Shown: positions 22,601 through 34,461, counted from the stretch's first letter. The stretch is DNA of 64,000 nt from Onchidella celtica (GCA_963931925.1 OZ007569.1:15724045-15788044), one strand, 5' to 3'. The notes: generated by a model from the letters alone, not told the origin. Made by a program: numbers and translations.

Positions 22601-24594
22601 GATGTAGAACATAAAAATCCAAAACAACTTGCAATCAAATGCAGTTCCATTAAGTGCAAATGTGTAGAAATTAAAACTGACATTGTAATTTTGCAGGCCA
22701 CAATTCTGTGGACTGCTTCAGCTGGTCATAGTTTGTTTCAGCATAGTGGAAACTTAAAGTTTAGCTCTTGCATCATCGCGTGTGTCACGTTTTCAATTAT
22801 ATGCATGGTGTCAAATCATACTGAAGGTTTACTGGATATGAAGTTTCTGGATGGTCAGCACAACCATTTGAAGCAAAGGAATGTCCACTTAGTCCTTATT
22901 GATAGAGGAAATGTCATGAATGTTTTAGTATTACAATGGAGTGGAGAGGCAAGAGGCAATGGGCATTTTAGATATTTAATTGACATATTCTGATCAGAGA
23001 AAGCCAGTGAAAGAAGATGAAAACTGAGTGAGTAAATACTCTTTAAATTCAGTTAATACATGTGAGCAACCAAAACTCGGGACAAATAACCAATTGTGTG
23101 AGTGAGCCCAGAATAGATCTGATATATTTGAGCAACCAAAACTCTGGAGTAGAGGACAAAAAAAGTTAATGTGTGAATGAGCTCTTAACATGATATTTGA
23201 ACCACTAAAACATTGCAGTAAAGGACAAAGAAGGCAAAATGTGTACATTAGCTCTTAACTAAGCTTCTATATTTGAGCAATGAAAACTCTGGAGGATAGG
23301 AGTAAAAAGGCCATATGTGAATGAGCTCTTAACATATATTTGAGCAACCAAAAACTCATGAGTGTAGGATGGGAAGCAGTTCAAATTTAAACTGTCATGA
23401 AAATTTGCTCCAATCTTGTATAGGGCACAAATGTTTCCATTAATGTACATTGAGTGATGGTTATTCTTGTAGTGATAGTGATGAGAGATTTGGTTTTAAA
23501 ATTCAGGGGTAACGCATCAAGTGGCTAAGACTGATCCTTTTTTCATTCATGAACATAGCAAGTGCTCTTAGTTGATGAAAGGCCCTCACTGTGATGGGGA
23601 TGGAATGAGACCTTTTTTTAAAGTGATTTCTGAGTTTGACATTTTTTAACTTACAGGCAGTTGTAAAAACATATTTTAAACAGGAACAAATACATAGGAA
23701 ACTTTTTTTCATAAGATTTCACCTGCAATTTTTGAAAAGGAAATTTAAAAATGTGTGCCACATGGTGTTATAATATAATGCGCAATAAGTAAGGGTCAAA
23801 TATTAGTCAAATCAGATTGTTTATTTTGTCAGATCAGTGTGTGCCCCAGACTTGTCAAGTCTTCCATATAATTCTCCCCCCTCCCAGGTTATTTATCAGA
23901 CCATTCCAAATTTTACAGATTGGACCACTTGGATTTAAGTTTTTCCCCTTGTTTATCATGTATCATAAGACATTCACAAGAGGCCAAGTATTAAATTTGC
24001 AATAAACCGTTCATGGGGCTAGTCATTGTCTTAAATATTTAACATGTTGATCAAAATTCAGACATCTTGAACCTTAGTTATAAAGAGGCTCATAGTTCAT
24101 CACTCGTAAATTTCTCAGATTTTGGTTATGGTAATTTGAAATGTTTTCCCATTCAACCTAATTTGACAAGTCTGATGTATTCATTGCTACCCCTAATGAC
24201 AGTATTGAGTACGATCTGAGTCTGTTGACTGAACTGGGCAGTCACATCTCAGGATCCTACAAAAATTGTCTTCTTTGATGCTCCAGTTAACATTTCATCA
24301 TAATCAGAGGTCTTTAACAGTGACTGTATGAGGTATTGTCTTCTGTCTGGTGCAGACTAGAGAGTAAATTGTGAAACTGGAGCAGAAAATGGACTTAATT
24401 TTTGTAGGATCCTATATCCCAGTACCTTTAGGACAGGGAACATCTTCTGAGATCAGAGATTCTCCTGAAATTTACCAACGTTCAGCACCATCTGTATATT
24501 TACATGGAGACTGAAATTTTTTGACGAAGCTGTCCTAAAGGTTATGTATTCTTAAGATTTAGTCAGAGTTTGAAGTCAATATCAATAGGGCTTT
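22510..24594. other. Unassigned region with one short tandem array
   Basis: Apart from the ~70-bp repeat at 23055-23375 nothing is recognised. A 131-residue frame (22598-22993) spans an acceptor-like site and has no known domain. Confidence 0.5.
23055..23375. repeat. ~70-bp tandem repeat, about five copies
   Basis: ATATTTGAGCAACCAAAACTCTGG recurs in variant form near 23057, 23123, 23193, 23268 and 23336, followed by AAGGACAAA and GTGTGAATGAGCTCTTAACAT. Related words (ATATTTGAGCGACC) reappear near 41145. Confidence 0.75.
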
Positions 24595-25698
24595 CAGTAT
24601 CTTCTTCTTCTTCTTCAGCGTTCCAAGTCATGCTTTTAGTTTAGTGTGGGCCAGGAACTGGGTAGTCAGGTGAAGGTCTATTCTGTGGGCATGGTGGTTG
24701 AGGCCACAGTGTCCTGTCCGGAGGCGGAATATCTGCACCTGCTCTTTCCTTTCAAGGTGTCTGATAGGGTCCTTCCTATGATCATACTCTGGGAACCTGT
24801 CTCTCCACTCCTGACTAATCTTATGTTTAAGGATCGACTTAATTTAATTATATGATAATGGGTGCAATATCTGTTCCTGGTTGCTGGCTGTCTTGGCAAG
24901 TTCATCGGCTTTTTCATTGCCCGAAATGCCACAGTGGGCAGGAATCCAATGAAGGTGGATAGTTGCGATCCTTGAAAGGTCGGTCAGCTGTGTGCGGAGC
25001 TCCTTTGTCAGGGTGTCCGGTTTTGAAGAGCTGAGTGCCTGGAGTGTTGACAGGGAGTCGGTCAGGCAGACTATCTTCATCTTGGGTGTAACTATGGTCT
25101 TGAGATGTTGCAGGGATTGCAGTAGTGCTACCTGTTCTGCTCTGTAGTTGGAGCACAAAATGCCTGCAGGAACACTTATCTCATGGGTCTCTCCACTAGC
25201 AAGTCGGATGCAGACCCCACATCCACCATTTCTAACTGCTTCCTCCGCTGATCCGTCAGTGCATGCTCGTGCCCACTGGGTTGATGGATAGTTCTTGTCT
25301 AGATGCTCGAGGGTAAGAGAGCGTTTGATAGCATCTGGCTGAGAGTCTCTTCCTTCAAGGCCCGGAATGCTGGTGGTGATATACATAGGCGTCTCATCCG
25401 GATTCCATTCCTCGATTGCAGTCTCTTCCCTTGTCACATTTTTACCAGTGTAGTCAGGGTATACCCTTGCAGCATCCTTGGCTTCGTGGTTTGGGTTGCT
25501 TCTCTTCAGCCGGTTTTTGGTTTGGGCTGCTTCTCTTCAGCCGGTTTTTGGTTTGGGCAGTTAGTCTCCTGCAAAGTGGAATGTCTGGTATCCGTCTTAT
25601 CTTTTCAGCTTGTAGGATGGTGTGTGTTCTCCTTCTGAATTCTAGGGGCTGGATGTTTGCTGTTTTCTCCATCTCCGAGATAGGAGTAGATCTCATCT
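24595..25698 (-). mobile_element. I/Nimb-like LINE 3' fragment with RNase H
   Basis: The minus strand carries the C-terminal part of a LINE polyprotein: a connector, an RNase H domain and the C-terminal FRLRTGH block, ending in a (GAA)n tail at about 24600-24617. No reverse transcriptase is left, so it is 5'-truncated. It sits inside a ~115-bp host repeat: matching phrases GTCAATATCAATAGGGCTT lie on both sides. Confidence 0.8.
24628..25696 (-). pseudogene. LINE RNase H domain, frame-broken
   Basis: The central frame (24844-25437) holds a complete RNase H signature: CTDGSAEEA (first Asp), YRAEQVALLQSL (Glu), CLTDSLSTLQAL (Asp) and HWIPAHCGISGNEKADELAK (His and last Asp). Upstream, in another frame (25454-25696), lies the connector with EFRRRTHTILQAEKIRR; it contains a 32-bp tandem duplication at about 25491-25556. 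Downstream, a second frame change near 24850 leads into the conserved C-terminal block FRLRTGHCGLNHHAHR, with a stop at 24628-24630. Host RNase H1 genes do not carry this C-terminal block, so a LINE origin is well supported. At least two frame breaks make it non-functional. Confidence 0.85.
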
Positions 25699-26010
25699 AA
25701 AACAGTCAGTACAGAACTTAAGGAAGGGATGCAGCAGAATTCAGTTACCTATGAAGGTGGGAGTTCAAAATCAATATCAATAGGGCTTCCAGTCAGTATC
25801 AGTAAAACAGCCAGTACAGAAGATAAGGAAGGCATGCAGCAGAATTCACTTAGCTATGTACATGGGAGTTTGAAGTCAATATCAGTAGAGCTTTCAGTTA
25901 GTATCAGTAAAACAGTTAGTCAGTATAGAACTTAAAGATGGGTTGCAGCAAAATTCACTTAGCTGTTTACATGGGATTTACAAAAGCTCTGGACTTTTTG
26001 GCACTGACAC
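25690..26010. repeat. ~115-bp tandem repeat (host), split by LINE fragment
   Basis: Units carry AAAACAGTCAGTACAGAACTT, then GGATGCAGCAGAATTCA, then GGGAGTTTGAAGTCAATATC and AGTAGGGCTTTCAGT. About two and a half copies lie here, and the left part of another is at 24565-24598 on the far side of the LINE. Confidence 0.75.
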
Positions 26011-26584
26011 ACAAGTGTGAATCTCCAGTGAGACATTCATTCCAGATTTTCACCATACAGCCATTGGCTGTAAATGCAAATAATGTAGATCTACATTTCA
26101 GTTCTGGAATTATTTTATGCTGAAAATTTGAAACATTGAGTTAGTGCTGCTGTTACTCCGTGGAAGACTTCATAAAAATGCCATATTCATTTCAACGAAT
26201 GTATCGAATACCATCCCCTCGTTTTTTTTTGTTCAGTGTTACATACATTTGTCTGAAGTAAAAGTAAATCTTTTGTAACTAATGCTTTACTTTGTAATAA
26301 TTCAGCCATGTCTTACTTGAAATATTTTCGGTGCCATTTTTTTTTATGGTACATGCCACTTCTATAACAGTGGTGGGCTAGTCTGTTTTCTGGTATAGCT
26401 CACATTTCCACCATTTCCCACATCAGTGTCATCAATCCCAGCAATAATTCACTCTGCCACTGAAGTTGTTCTGGTTCCACAGGACAAAAAAACAACAGAG
26501 GCATATATAAAAGGAAGTATTTTGAAAATTAAGATTAGAAGCTTATGTGCCAAATTGTATGAAGAGAGACAAAACTGACTTTGC

Positions 26585-26935
26585 CATCCCTTAGTTTCCC
26601 AACCCCCCCCCCCCCGCCTATACACACACACCATCCCATTTCTCCCAACATTCTCCCCCCCATCCACCCACCCAATTCCCACTTTCTCCCAACATCCCCC
26701 TCCCTACCATCCTCTCGACCACTCCTTCCCTCTCTCTCTACCATCTCCTTCCCCTACCACCCGTCCGTGTCTCTCTATTCCCCAAACCACCTCTTCCCTA
26801 TCTCTCAATCACCCCCGTCCCTGTCACCATCCCTCACCCCTTTCCCTATTTCCCAGATACCCCCCTCCCCATCTCTCTCTCTCTCCCCTTCCCCTTTCTC
26901 TTTTCCTTCCCATCCCCCTGCTTTCCTCGCTACCA
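26585..26935. repeat. Pyrimidine-rich low-complexity tract
   Basis: About 350 bp of almost pure C and T on the plus strand (CCCATCTCTC, CCCCACCC and similar). Frames on both strands reflect composition only. Confidence 0.9.
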
Positions 26936-27955
26936 CCTATCATAATATGATTTTGAATGGCCATTTTATAAGATTGTGAGAACATTACCTTTGCTGCCTA
27001 AGTACTGACAAAGGAAAATATTGTAGTGTATTGGTAGTATGTACAGCATTGTGTCATATGATTAAGTCATAAGGCGAAAGGGGAAAAGCCGGTGGCTTTT
27101 GTCAAGGGAAAAATTAAAGCTACGAAGGGCATACTAGTTCAGGTCAAAATAAGAGGGATAGAGAGCATATGAAGGTAAAGGATATCTGTCACTTGCAAAA
27201 CCTTGTGAACTCTCTGTAGTCGGTTTTCATTCAAGAAGACAGCCAATTGAAGTAATCATCTCAGGGTCATGATAAAAGCCAAGTAACCAATCAATTTTAT
27301 CATTGTGTGTAGCTGAAATATGAAATTTGAAGATAAAAACATTGTCAGTATATTGGTAGATGTGGTAATTGAAAATTTGCAGGTGGTTCTAAGTAAGTAA
27401 ATAAAAAAAACAATTGGCAATAGGGAGAGGCCTTACTGTTTCACACGCAGTATATTGTGGCCTTCTGAAACCCATTAAATGTCTGTCAGAGAACGGTTTT
27501 TCACAAAGCAGAGGGTAATCTTTGATTTCAGCATAGTGTTGGTCATTCTGCAGTGTCATAAATTTTGTAGATGGTTTAATATAAGTAAAAAAAATGAAAA
27601 ACTTTCAGTTTGGAGAGATAAGTTTCACACACAGTATGTAAACCCATTAGATGTCAGTAAGGAAAGGATTTTTCAATCAGCTTTATTCAGATCATTCATA
27701 TATATTGGGTCCTTCATGAAAACAGTTCTTCCCGATATGGGCTTCAGTTTTGGCAGTTCAGTGTTTTATGATTGATTTGGTTATTTTGAAGTTCACATTC
27801 AAAATTTAAGTACATTTTTTTTTTAATTCTTGGAAAATTTCACCAAAAGAAGTCTGATTGTCTGTAGTGACCCATTGTTCAGCCAAGGTATCCTTGTTTG
27901 TGCCTGTGGTCATGTATGTTGTTGTGTGTGTGACTCTGTTGTTTCTGTCATTTCC
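26936..27955. other. Unassigned AT-rich stretch
   Basis: No gene or repeat recognised. A phrase around TTTCACACGCAGTAT and ACCCATTAAATGTC at 27437-27485 recurs loosely at 27626-27655, so a degenerate ~190-bp repeat may exist. Confidence 0.4.
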
Positions 27956-27959
27956 TGTT

Positions 27960-28161
27960 CTACAGGGTGTAACAAAAATATGTATAGTGTACAGTTGTAT
28001 AGAGGGTGGAGGGGGGTGGACGGTGATGTGTACAGTGTACAGTTGTATAGAGAGTGGATGGTGATGTGTACAGTTGTATAGAGGGGAGAGGGGTGGACGG
28101 TAATGTGTACAGTGTACAGTTGGGTATAAAGGGGAGGACGGTAATGTGTATAGTGTACAGT

Positions 28162-28199
<38 letters not shown>

Positions 28200-28200
28200 A
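27960..28200. repeat. GTGTACAGT minisatellite and (CT)n tract
   Basis: TGTGTACAGTGTACAGTTGTATAGAGG recurs about five times with a GGGGTGGACGGTGATG spacer at 27980-28160, followed by a CT run at about 28162-28198. Confidence 0.8.
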
Positions 28201-29280
28201 CTTTTCTTACACCGTCTGTATGTAGCATAGGAAACGAGACCTTGGCTGGCCAAAGAATGGGGAGCTATTAAGGAAGTAAAGGTGTCGACGGCGGTACCCT
28301 GATCTATCGTCTATCAGTGGGACCCGGACCTTCAAAGATAATCAGCTTGGAATGTTCTACCATCTCCTTGTCAAAAAGCTGTTTTGGTGCCTAAGCTCTT
28401 TGTTAATTAAGATGGAGGACATTATCCAATGGTGGCATTCAAAAAGTTAAGTCTTTTGGCTCAAATGGGTGAAAAAGTGGTGAATAGAGAGAGCTGTTTG
28501 CAAAACCCTGCTGTATGAAATATGATCTGAAATGATGTGGAGCAAAACACAATGTCACAAATCTTAGATTGAAATCTTGCTATGAAGATGGTATATTTTT
28601 TTTCTTCTTAGTTCAAATAGTGAAATTTGAGTTTTTTTTTAATGTAAAGGAAATGCATTGGTGTTAAAGCAGATAAGTAATGGGTGTCTTGTCATTTTTC
28701 CAAACTATAACTTCATAAGATCCAACTCATATTGTGAAATTGAAGTCAGTATTAGCCGGTCATGAAATTTAAATGTTCCAGTAAAGGGCTTGGACAGTTT
28801 CGTTATGCTAAGAACAAACGCGAAAAGAAAATCCAGGCTCTTTATCCAGCACTGACTAACTTGCATGCGGCCCCCATCCGTTACTAATCACATTGGAATG
28901 ACCACCTTGTTTTTGCATTTTGCCAAGAATGAACTTTGAATTTTGTGACTGGAGTAATACTGAAATCTGACAGTTGTAGCCCTCCATAAAACCAACCTGG
29001 AAACTGACAGCATTTGGCTTTTGATTAATTTGGACATATTCATTTGATAAAAATGGAAGGGATCTCAATCAAAATTCAGAGACATGATACCCTGTTTTAT
29101 CATTAAGACTACTAGAGCATAGAAATAAAGTTTTTTGATAGGATTTTTCAAGAAAATACATGTATAAAATTTCATGATTTTGATATCATTCAGAACTCCG
29201 GATAAGTAACTCGTGATGCCAGCTTAATACTGAAATATGACAGTCGTGGCGCTCCATAAAACCATCCTGTAAAAATGACA
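28201..29280. other. Unassigned AT-rich stretch
   Basis: No gene found. The phrase TACTGAAATCTGACAGTTGTAGCCCTCCATAAAACCA at about 28958-28995 recurs in variant form at 29230-29266, so a diverged direct repeat of about 270 bp is possible. Confidence 0.4.
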
Positions 29281-29283
29281 GCC

Positions 29284-30010
29284 CGGCCCTTATGTATATG
29301 CGGTATTTACACCCATGTCCCTTTCCTCAAGATGAGGAACTGTGTCGACTGGGATAAGCCTGTTTGTGCATTCCACCCACCCCCCCCCTGCCCTTATGTA
29401 TGTGCGGTATTTACACCTATGTCCCTTTCCTCAAGATGAGGAACTGTGTCGACTGGGATAAGCCTGTTTGTGCATTCCACCAACCCCCCCCCCCCCTGCC
29501 CTTATGTATGTGCGGTATTTACACCTATGTCCCTTTCCTCAAGATGAGGAACTGTGTCGACTGGGATAAGCCTGTTTGTGCATTCCACCAACCCCCCCCC
29601 CCTGCCCTTATGTATGTGCGGTATTTACACCTATGTCCCTTTCCTCAAGATGAGGAACTGTGTCGACTGGGATAAGCCTGTTTGTGCAGTCCAGCCCCCC
29701 CCCCCCCCGGCCCTTATGTATATGCGGTATTTACACCCATGTCCCTTTCCTCAAGATGAGGAACTGTGTCGACTGGGATAAGCCTGTTTCTGCATTCCAC
29801 CCACCCACCCCCCCTGCCCTTATGTATGTGCGGTATTTACACCCATGTCCCTTTCCTCAAGATGAGGAACTGTGTCGACTGGGATAAGCCTGTTTGTGCA
29901 TTCCACCCACCCCCCCCCCTGCCCTTATGTATGTGCGGTATTTACACCCATGTCCCTTTCCTCAAGATGAGGAACTGTGTCGACTGGGATAAGCCTGTTT
30001 GTGTATTCCA
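29284..30010. repeat. ~106-bp minisatellite, seven near-identical copies
   Basis: Each unit reads CCCTTATGTATGTGCGGTAT, then TTACACCTATGTCCCTTTCC, TCAAGATGAGGAACTGTGTC, GACTGGGATAAGCCTGTTTG, then TGCATTCCACC and a run of 7-15 C. Units start near 29287, 29391, 29498, 29605, 29711, 29816 and 29921. Differences are almost confined to the C-run length and a few bases, implying recent amplification or conversion. The repetitive frames across it arise because 106 is not a multiple of three; they are not a gene. Confidence 0.95.
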
Positions 30011-30189
30011 TTTCCCTCCCTTCCCTTCCCTCTCCCCCATTTGCACTTCTTCCAATCTCCCCTCCCCTCCCCTCCTCTCCTCCCCGTCCCTAGTAAACTG
30101 GAAAATGTATGTACAAGATAAAGGATGATAAGACTATAATGGCCACTCTTGGAATGCAAACAAAAAATCGGAAACTTCCTTGAAGAGAA

Positions 30190-32515
30190 ATGGATTGCGC
30201 CCAGATGAACCATACAGGCCTAGATATAAACATTTAGGTTACAAAGATGGACAATGGGGGAAAAGGGATGAAGAACCCAAATCAGGGGCGTGGTTAATGG
30301 CACAGCTATAAATATTGAGATTGTTACGAATCTGGTCTGGGTGGTAGTGCCCTCTAGCTGTTATGAAGAGGGTCTTCTCAATGATGGAATTATGACTGCA
30401 TTTTAAATCGAGAGGTATTTACTATTTACTCTTTCGTACCATGCCACACACTAAGAACAATCTGAATAAGTTTCATAAACAGACCTGCAGGGCCACAAAT
30501 TTAATTACATTAAATTTCCTAACAATTTTGTCTAGATCTATTACATACTAAAAGACAACATCAGCAGCATCAAATGAAAATTCAATAATATGTCACTAGA
30601 AGTCTTCTCTAGATTCCTATAAGGTTATGATCATTCTGACTCACTAACAATTTAAGTACTAGTTATATATCTCTCAGATATAGTCTGCCTACTATCTATC
30701 AAGCAATATACTAATGTCTCTGGCGACGATGTCCTCTCAGCTATTTGTGCCTACCGCTTATAATGGATCAAGCTCGTCAATATAAACTGACGTAGTTAAG
30801 TCTATTGGATCTACTCTAGGATGGGCTGGCAATCCCCAGCCTCATCCAGACAAATCAATCCCAATTCACAGATGTGTATGCCAAACATTCATACTAGTGG
30901 CAAGTCAATATAAATCTTTGTCTTGCATTCTTGGGTAGCACTCCTAGCATATGCGGCAATCCTGTCCTACTGGATAAATTATGTCCAGTTCCTCGTTCAT
31001 TGTTGAATCATCAAAGGACAAACACTTACACTTGGTCCCTGGTATTAGAAAAACCAGGGAACAGTAGACAATAGCAGTGGGCATATCTCATTCAAGCATA
31101 TGGCTTCATCTCAATGTCTATAGTGGACTAGACATGAATCAACAGTCTTATGATTCTTCAGGCAGAATCGTGCCGACGCCTGCACAGATTGGAATTTTCT
31201 GTATGGAGTAATGGACATAGGTATGGCTACGCTTTTATACTGTGCAGCCACCTGCAAATTACCGTCCAAATCCCTAGATTTGATTGGTGCATCCATGCGA
31301 GCTCATCTCGCAGTATTAATATATTCTACGTGGGAGTTGGTCACGGCCTTGTACTAAAACAGACAAGGTCAAATTAAAATGTCAAAACAATTACTGAAAT
31401 CTTTAAACCCTCGTGCTTTCTACATTTTATGTACGAATTTCTGAACGCGACTAAGCGTCTTAAACTATCTATCCTTATTCACCCCTTCTCTTCCCTTCTA
31501 AGTGTTCATCAAAATCACGGGGTCGAGAATTGCACTGTCACTCCTAACTTATCCATTTATTCTATCTCGCCCCACTTTCTTTCCATCTCTAAGAAAAAGT
31601 GTTTCAAAAACAAACTGTTCACGAGAACAGTTCAAGGACAAAATTACGCTGGTTATAATCAACGAGACCGTGAAAAATCAACTCCTTACAAGTCGTGACC
31701 CAGCACGGCAATTATAGTACTTAACCCATGACAGAGATCACAGAGAAGGCAAAGAGGACAAGGGATTTGGAACCCAAATCAAGGGATGTTGATAAACCAG
31801 ACGGATATCAACAGTTAGCTTACAAAGATGGCAAAGAGGAAAAAGGGATGGACCCAAATCAAGGGGTGTTGATACACTCCACGGATATGAACATTGAGGT
31901 TACAAAGAGGACAAGGGATTTGGAACCCAAATCAAGGGATGTTGATAAACCATACGGGTCAGTTAACTTACAAAGATAACAAAGAGGAAAAGGTATGGAG
32001 AACCCTTACCTGGGGGTGATGGTTAAAGGCTGGATCATAAATGTTGAGGTTGCAAAGGTGACAAAAGAGGAAAGGGGATTGAGAACCCTTACCTGAGAGC
32101 ATTGGTTAAGGGCTCAGTTATGAATGTTGAGATTGCAAAGATGGCACAGAGGGGAAAAAGGGATTTGGAACCTAAATAAGGGGTGTTGGTTAACGGCACA
32201 GGTACAGATATTGAGGTCACAAAGCGGAAAATTGTTTGGAACTCAAGTCATGGGAGCCTTGATAAACCACACAGGCGTATATAAACATTGAGATTACGAA
32301 GATGATAAATAGGAAAAGGGATGAAGAACCCTTATCAGGGAACGTTTGTTAAGGGTTCAGTTACAAATGTTGAGGTTGCAAAGATGACAAAAAGCAACAG
32401 GGGTGAGGAAACCAAATCAGGGGTCATTGATTAGCCACTCAGATATAAACATTGAGCTTAACAAGATGACAAAAATGGAAAAAGGGTAGGAAACCCAAAC
32501 CAGGGAGCACAACTG
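30190..32515. repeat. ~80-bp degenerate minisatellite, split by a solo LTR
   Basis: Units resemble GTTACAAAGATGACAAAGAG, GAAAAGGGATGAGGAACCCA, AATCAGGGGTGTTGATTAAC and CACACAGATATAAACATTGAG. One or two copies lie at 30190-30320 and about ten at 31739-32515 (TTACAAAG or TTGCAAAG near 31830, 31900, 31967, 32048, 32130, 32215, 32290, 32370 and 32455). The solo LTR at 30322-31733 interrupts it. The 83-residue frame at 31728-31979 is an artefact. Confidence 0.85.
30322..31733. mobile_element. Solo LTR of family A
   Basis: It is 1412 bp long, starts TGTTACGAATCTGG and ends AACCCATGACA, matching the element A LTRs along its length. It differs by an ~34-bp internal deletion near the left end and numerous substitutions. 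The 5-bp GAGAT is duplicated at 30317-30321 and 31734-31738, so this is a complete insertion reduced to one LTR by recombination. It is older than element A. Confidence 0.93.
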
Positions 32516-32519
32516 TGCT

Positions 32520-33091
32520 TTCTCCAACAAAATGTGGAGAAAAAAATGGTTCTGAAGTTTGAGCAGGATAATTAACTCTGCAGTTCCATGTTTAAGATAT
32601 TACTTGTCTGAAGTGTCTGAAGTTCAGTGAACAGTATCTCAGTGGCAGAATTTGTGAGGTGGCAAGCAGTTGGCACTGAATAATTGTTTTACTATCGCAG
32701 ACTGCTTTTTTTTTTTTTTTTGGAAGTGAACTGAATTGCCTTTTGAAAACATGGTCAGTTTTCATTTACAAAAAAAAAGGATTTATGGCTGAATTAGTTT
32801 TTTTGTTTTTTTTGTGGTCATTTTCATTTTTTTCTCCTGGCATTGTTTTAACATAAGATCAACCACCCGCCATTCTTTCTGGCTGATAAAAGTGGATTTT
32901 GATATTTTGTGAATATTGGAAGTTAAAGAGTTTATCCCAAACAGCAATACTTTTTTGTTTTTGTTTAGTAAAAGTGAGTTTGAGATAGAGGTATCATTTG
33001 TGAATAGCCACAGGGAATCCCTAGTCGTAGAATAGCAACATTTTTGTTTTGGAAAGTGAATTTGATGTAGGAGTATCTTTTTGTGCATAAC
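32520..33091. repeat. Degenerate T-rich ~85-bp repeats left of element B
   Basis: Phrases AACAGCAATACTTTTTTG, TTTGTTTAGTAAAAGTGAGTT and GAGGTATCATTTGTG recur with variation near 32940-33090, and again to the right of element B at 40566-40780. Element B split this array. Confidence 0.55.
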
Positions 33092-34442
33092 TGTAACAGG
33101 GCGACAGACAGGCAAGGTATAGCTAGCGTGGGAAGATAGCTAACGGCGGGGAGACAGAGTTATTGTAGGCCAGAGGGGGAAAGTAGCCGATGCAACTGAA
33201 GCGCTTTGACACCCGAAAAGGGTAGTGTTTACTTGACCGCCGTACTTGTCGATCAGATCACCTGGGAATTGCTTGGGGGGTAGAGCTGTTTCAATAGTAT
33301 TTGACGTGGAGTCGACGGGGGTGGCTATTAGGATAACTAATGTACACTCGGTGAGCGTCTTGGGACGCTACCTGACTGGGTATAAATCCCCGAACGCTCC
33401 TTCCAACTTCAGACCGCTGAGAGCACTCACCAGCTTCGTGCCGAAGAGGAGACCACAACTGCAACTGTAACTTTGTACTAGTCTTGTGAGTGGGGAAGGT
33501 CAGGGAACCCGCAAACATCCTTTGTCAGAGCGTGGTATCTTTGGTATCTTGTCGGCATTTGGGCTGTTGCTGAGTGGTAAGTTAATTGTACGATGTATGT
33601 GTATTTTACTTAATGTTCATGATTGTAGAACCTAAATCTAGTGGGTTTACTTTGGTATAACTACTGCCTCTGAGAGAGTCACGGAAACGCCGTTATATAT
33701 ATGTTACGAAACCTTATAGGATGGGGTCCGTTAGAGAGAGCGTTATTCTTCGTGGGGAACGTGTAAATATCATTAAACTGTATTGATCGTTTATTCTATT
33801 GCCTATATGGGAGCCTATGGAGTATGGGAGCTGCAGCCTGACTTATAACAGTGTCAGCGGTTAAAAGTGTTAATGATGAATATCCGTCATGGAGTAAGTA
33901 TGGAAGTCATGCCTTCCAGCAGTAGATTAGGACTTTGCGATTGTTTTTCTACAGAGGAGGAAGAACAACACCTTCTTGGCTTCTCAACTTCTTGTACTTT
34001 GATTAACGACATCGTGGCTTCTTGGCTTCCCGACCTATTGGTACCTGCCGATACCTGTTGATCTAACTGCGCAGTCAAGCCAGGGTAGAGAGGAAGAACC
34101 AGTGCCCAGATAGCGCCATACACCCCTAAAGGAGAGGTTTCCTTATGCTGAATGTTCCCATGTGTTTTATAAAATGTGCTAGAGATTGAATATTACGAAG
34201 CCATTTAATTAGCATGTACTGATTTGCATCAACTTCATTCCATCGAAATTCACATGAAATTGTATGACCTATGTTCCTATTATTATTGAATGAATTAATA
34301 ATTATTGTATATATGTAAGCAATACAGATATCGTTTGTTATAACTTATAGAAGAGAGATAGTCGATTATTTAGTGTGTTTGTGCCGTGCCCATCACGGCT
34401 GGTGTCAGAAGAAAGTTAGTGAGAGAAAGTGGAAACATCACA
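33092..34442 (+). repeat. Element B 5' LTR
   Basis: A TATA box (TATAAAT, 33381-33387) lies 289 bp from the left end and probably marks the U3 promoter, with transcription starting about 30 bp downstream. Near the right end (34401-34412) TGGTGTCAGAAG repeats the first 12 bases of the primer site that follows the LTR. Confidence 0.93.
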
Positions 34443-34443
34443 A

Positions 34444-34461
34444 TGGTGTCAGAAGTGGGAT
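34444..34461 (+). promoter_or_regulatory. Element B primer binding site (tRNA-Leu type)
   Basis: TGGTGTCAGAAGTGGGAT begins one base after the LTR. Its complement ends ...CTGACACCA, the 3' end of a typical animal tRNA-Leu, so minus-strand synthesis is probably primed by that tRNA. Confidence 0.85.

Noticed and set aside
22598..22993. 131-residue plus-strand frame just after the cassette array
   Set aside because: It crosses an acceptor-like TTTTGCAG, has no recognisable domain and starts in DNA shared with the tandem cassettes. Chance length is plausible in this region.
26535..26979. Frames over the C/T-rich tract on both strands
   Set aside because: Pure compositional effect of low-complexity DNA.
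29284..30010. CRISPR-like array of regular repeats
   Set aside because: Repeat unit and spacer are not distinct; the whole 106 bp is repeated, and the genome is eukaryotic.
29364..30128. Repetitive proline-rich protein suggested by overlapping frames
   Set aside because: The frames come from a 106-bp tandem repeat and change phase every unit; C-runs vary in length. No start context or splice signals support a gene.
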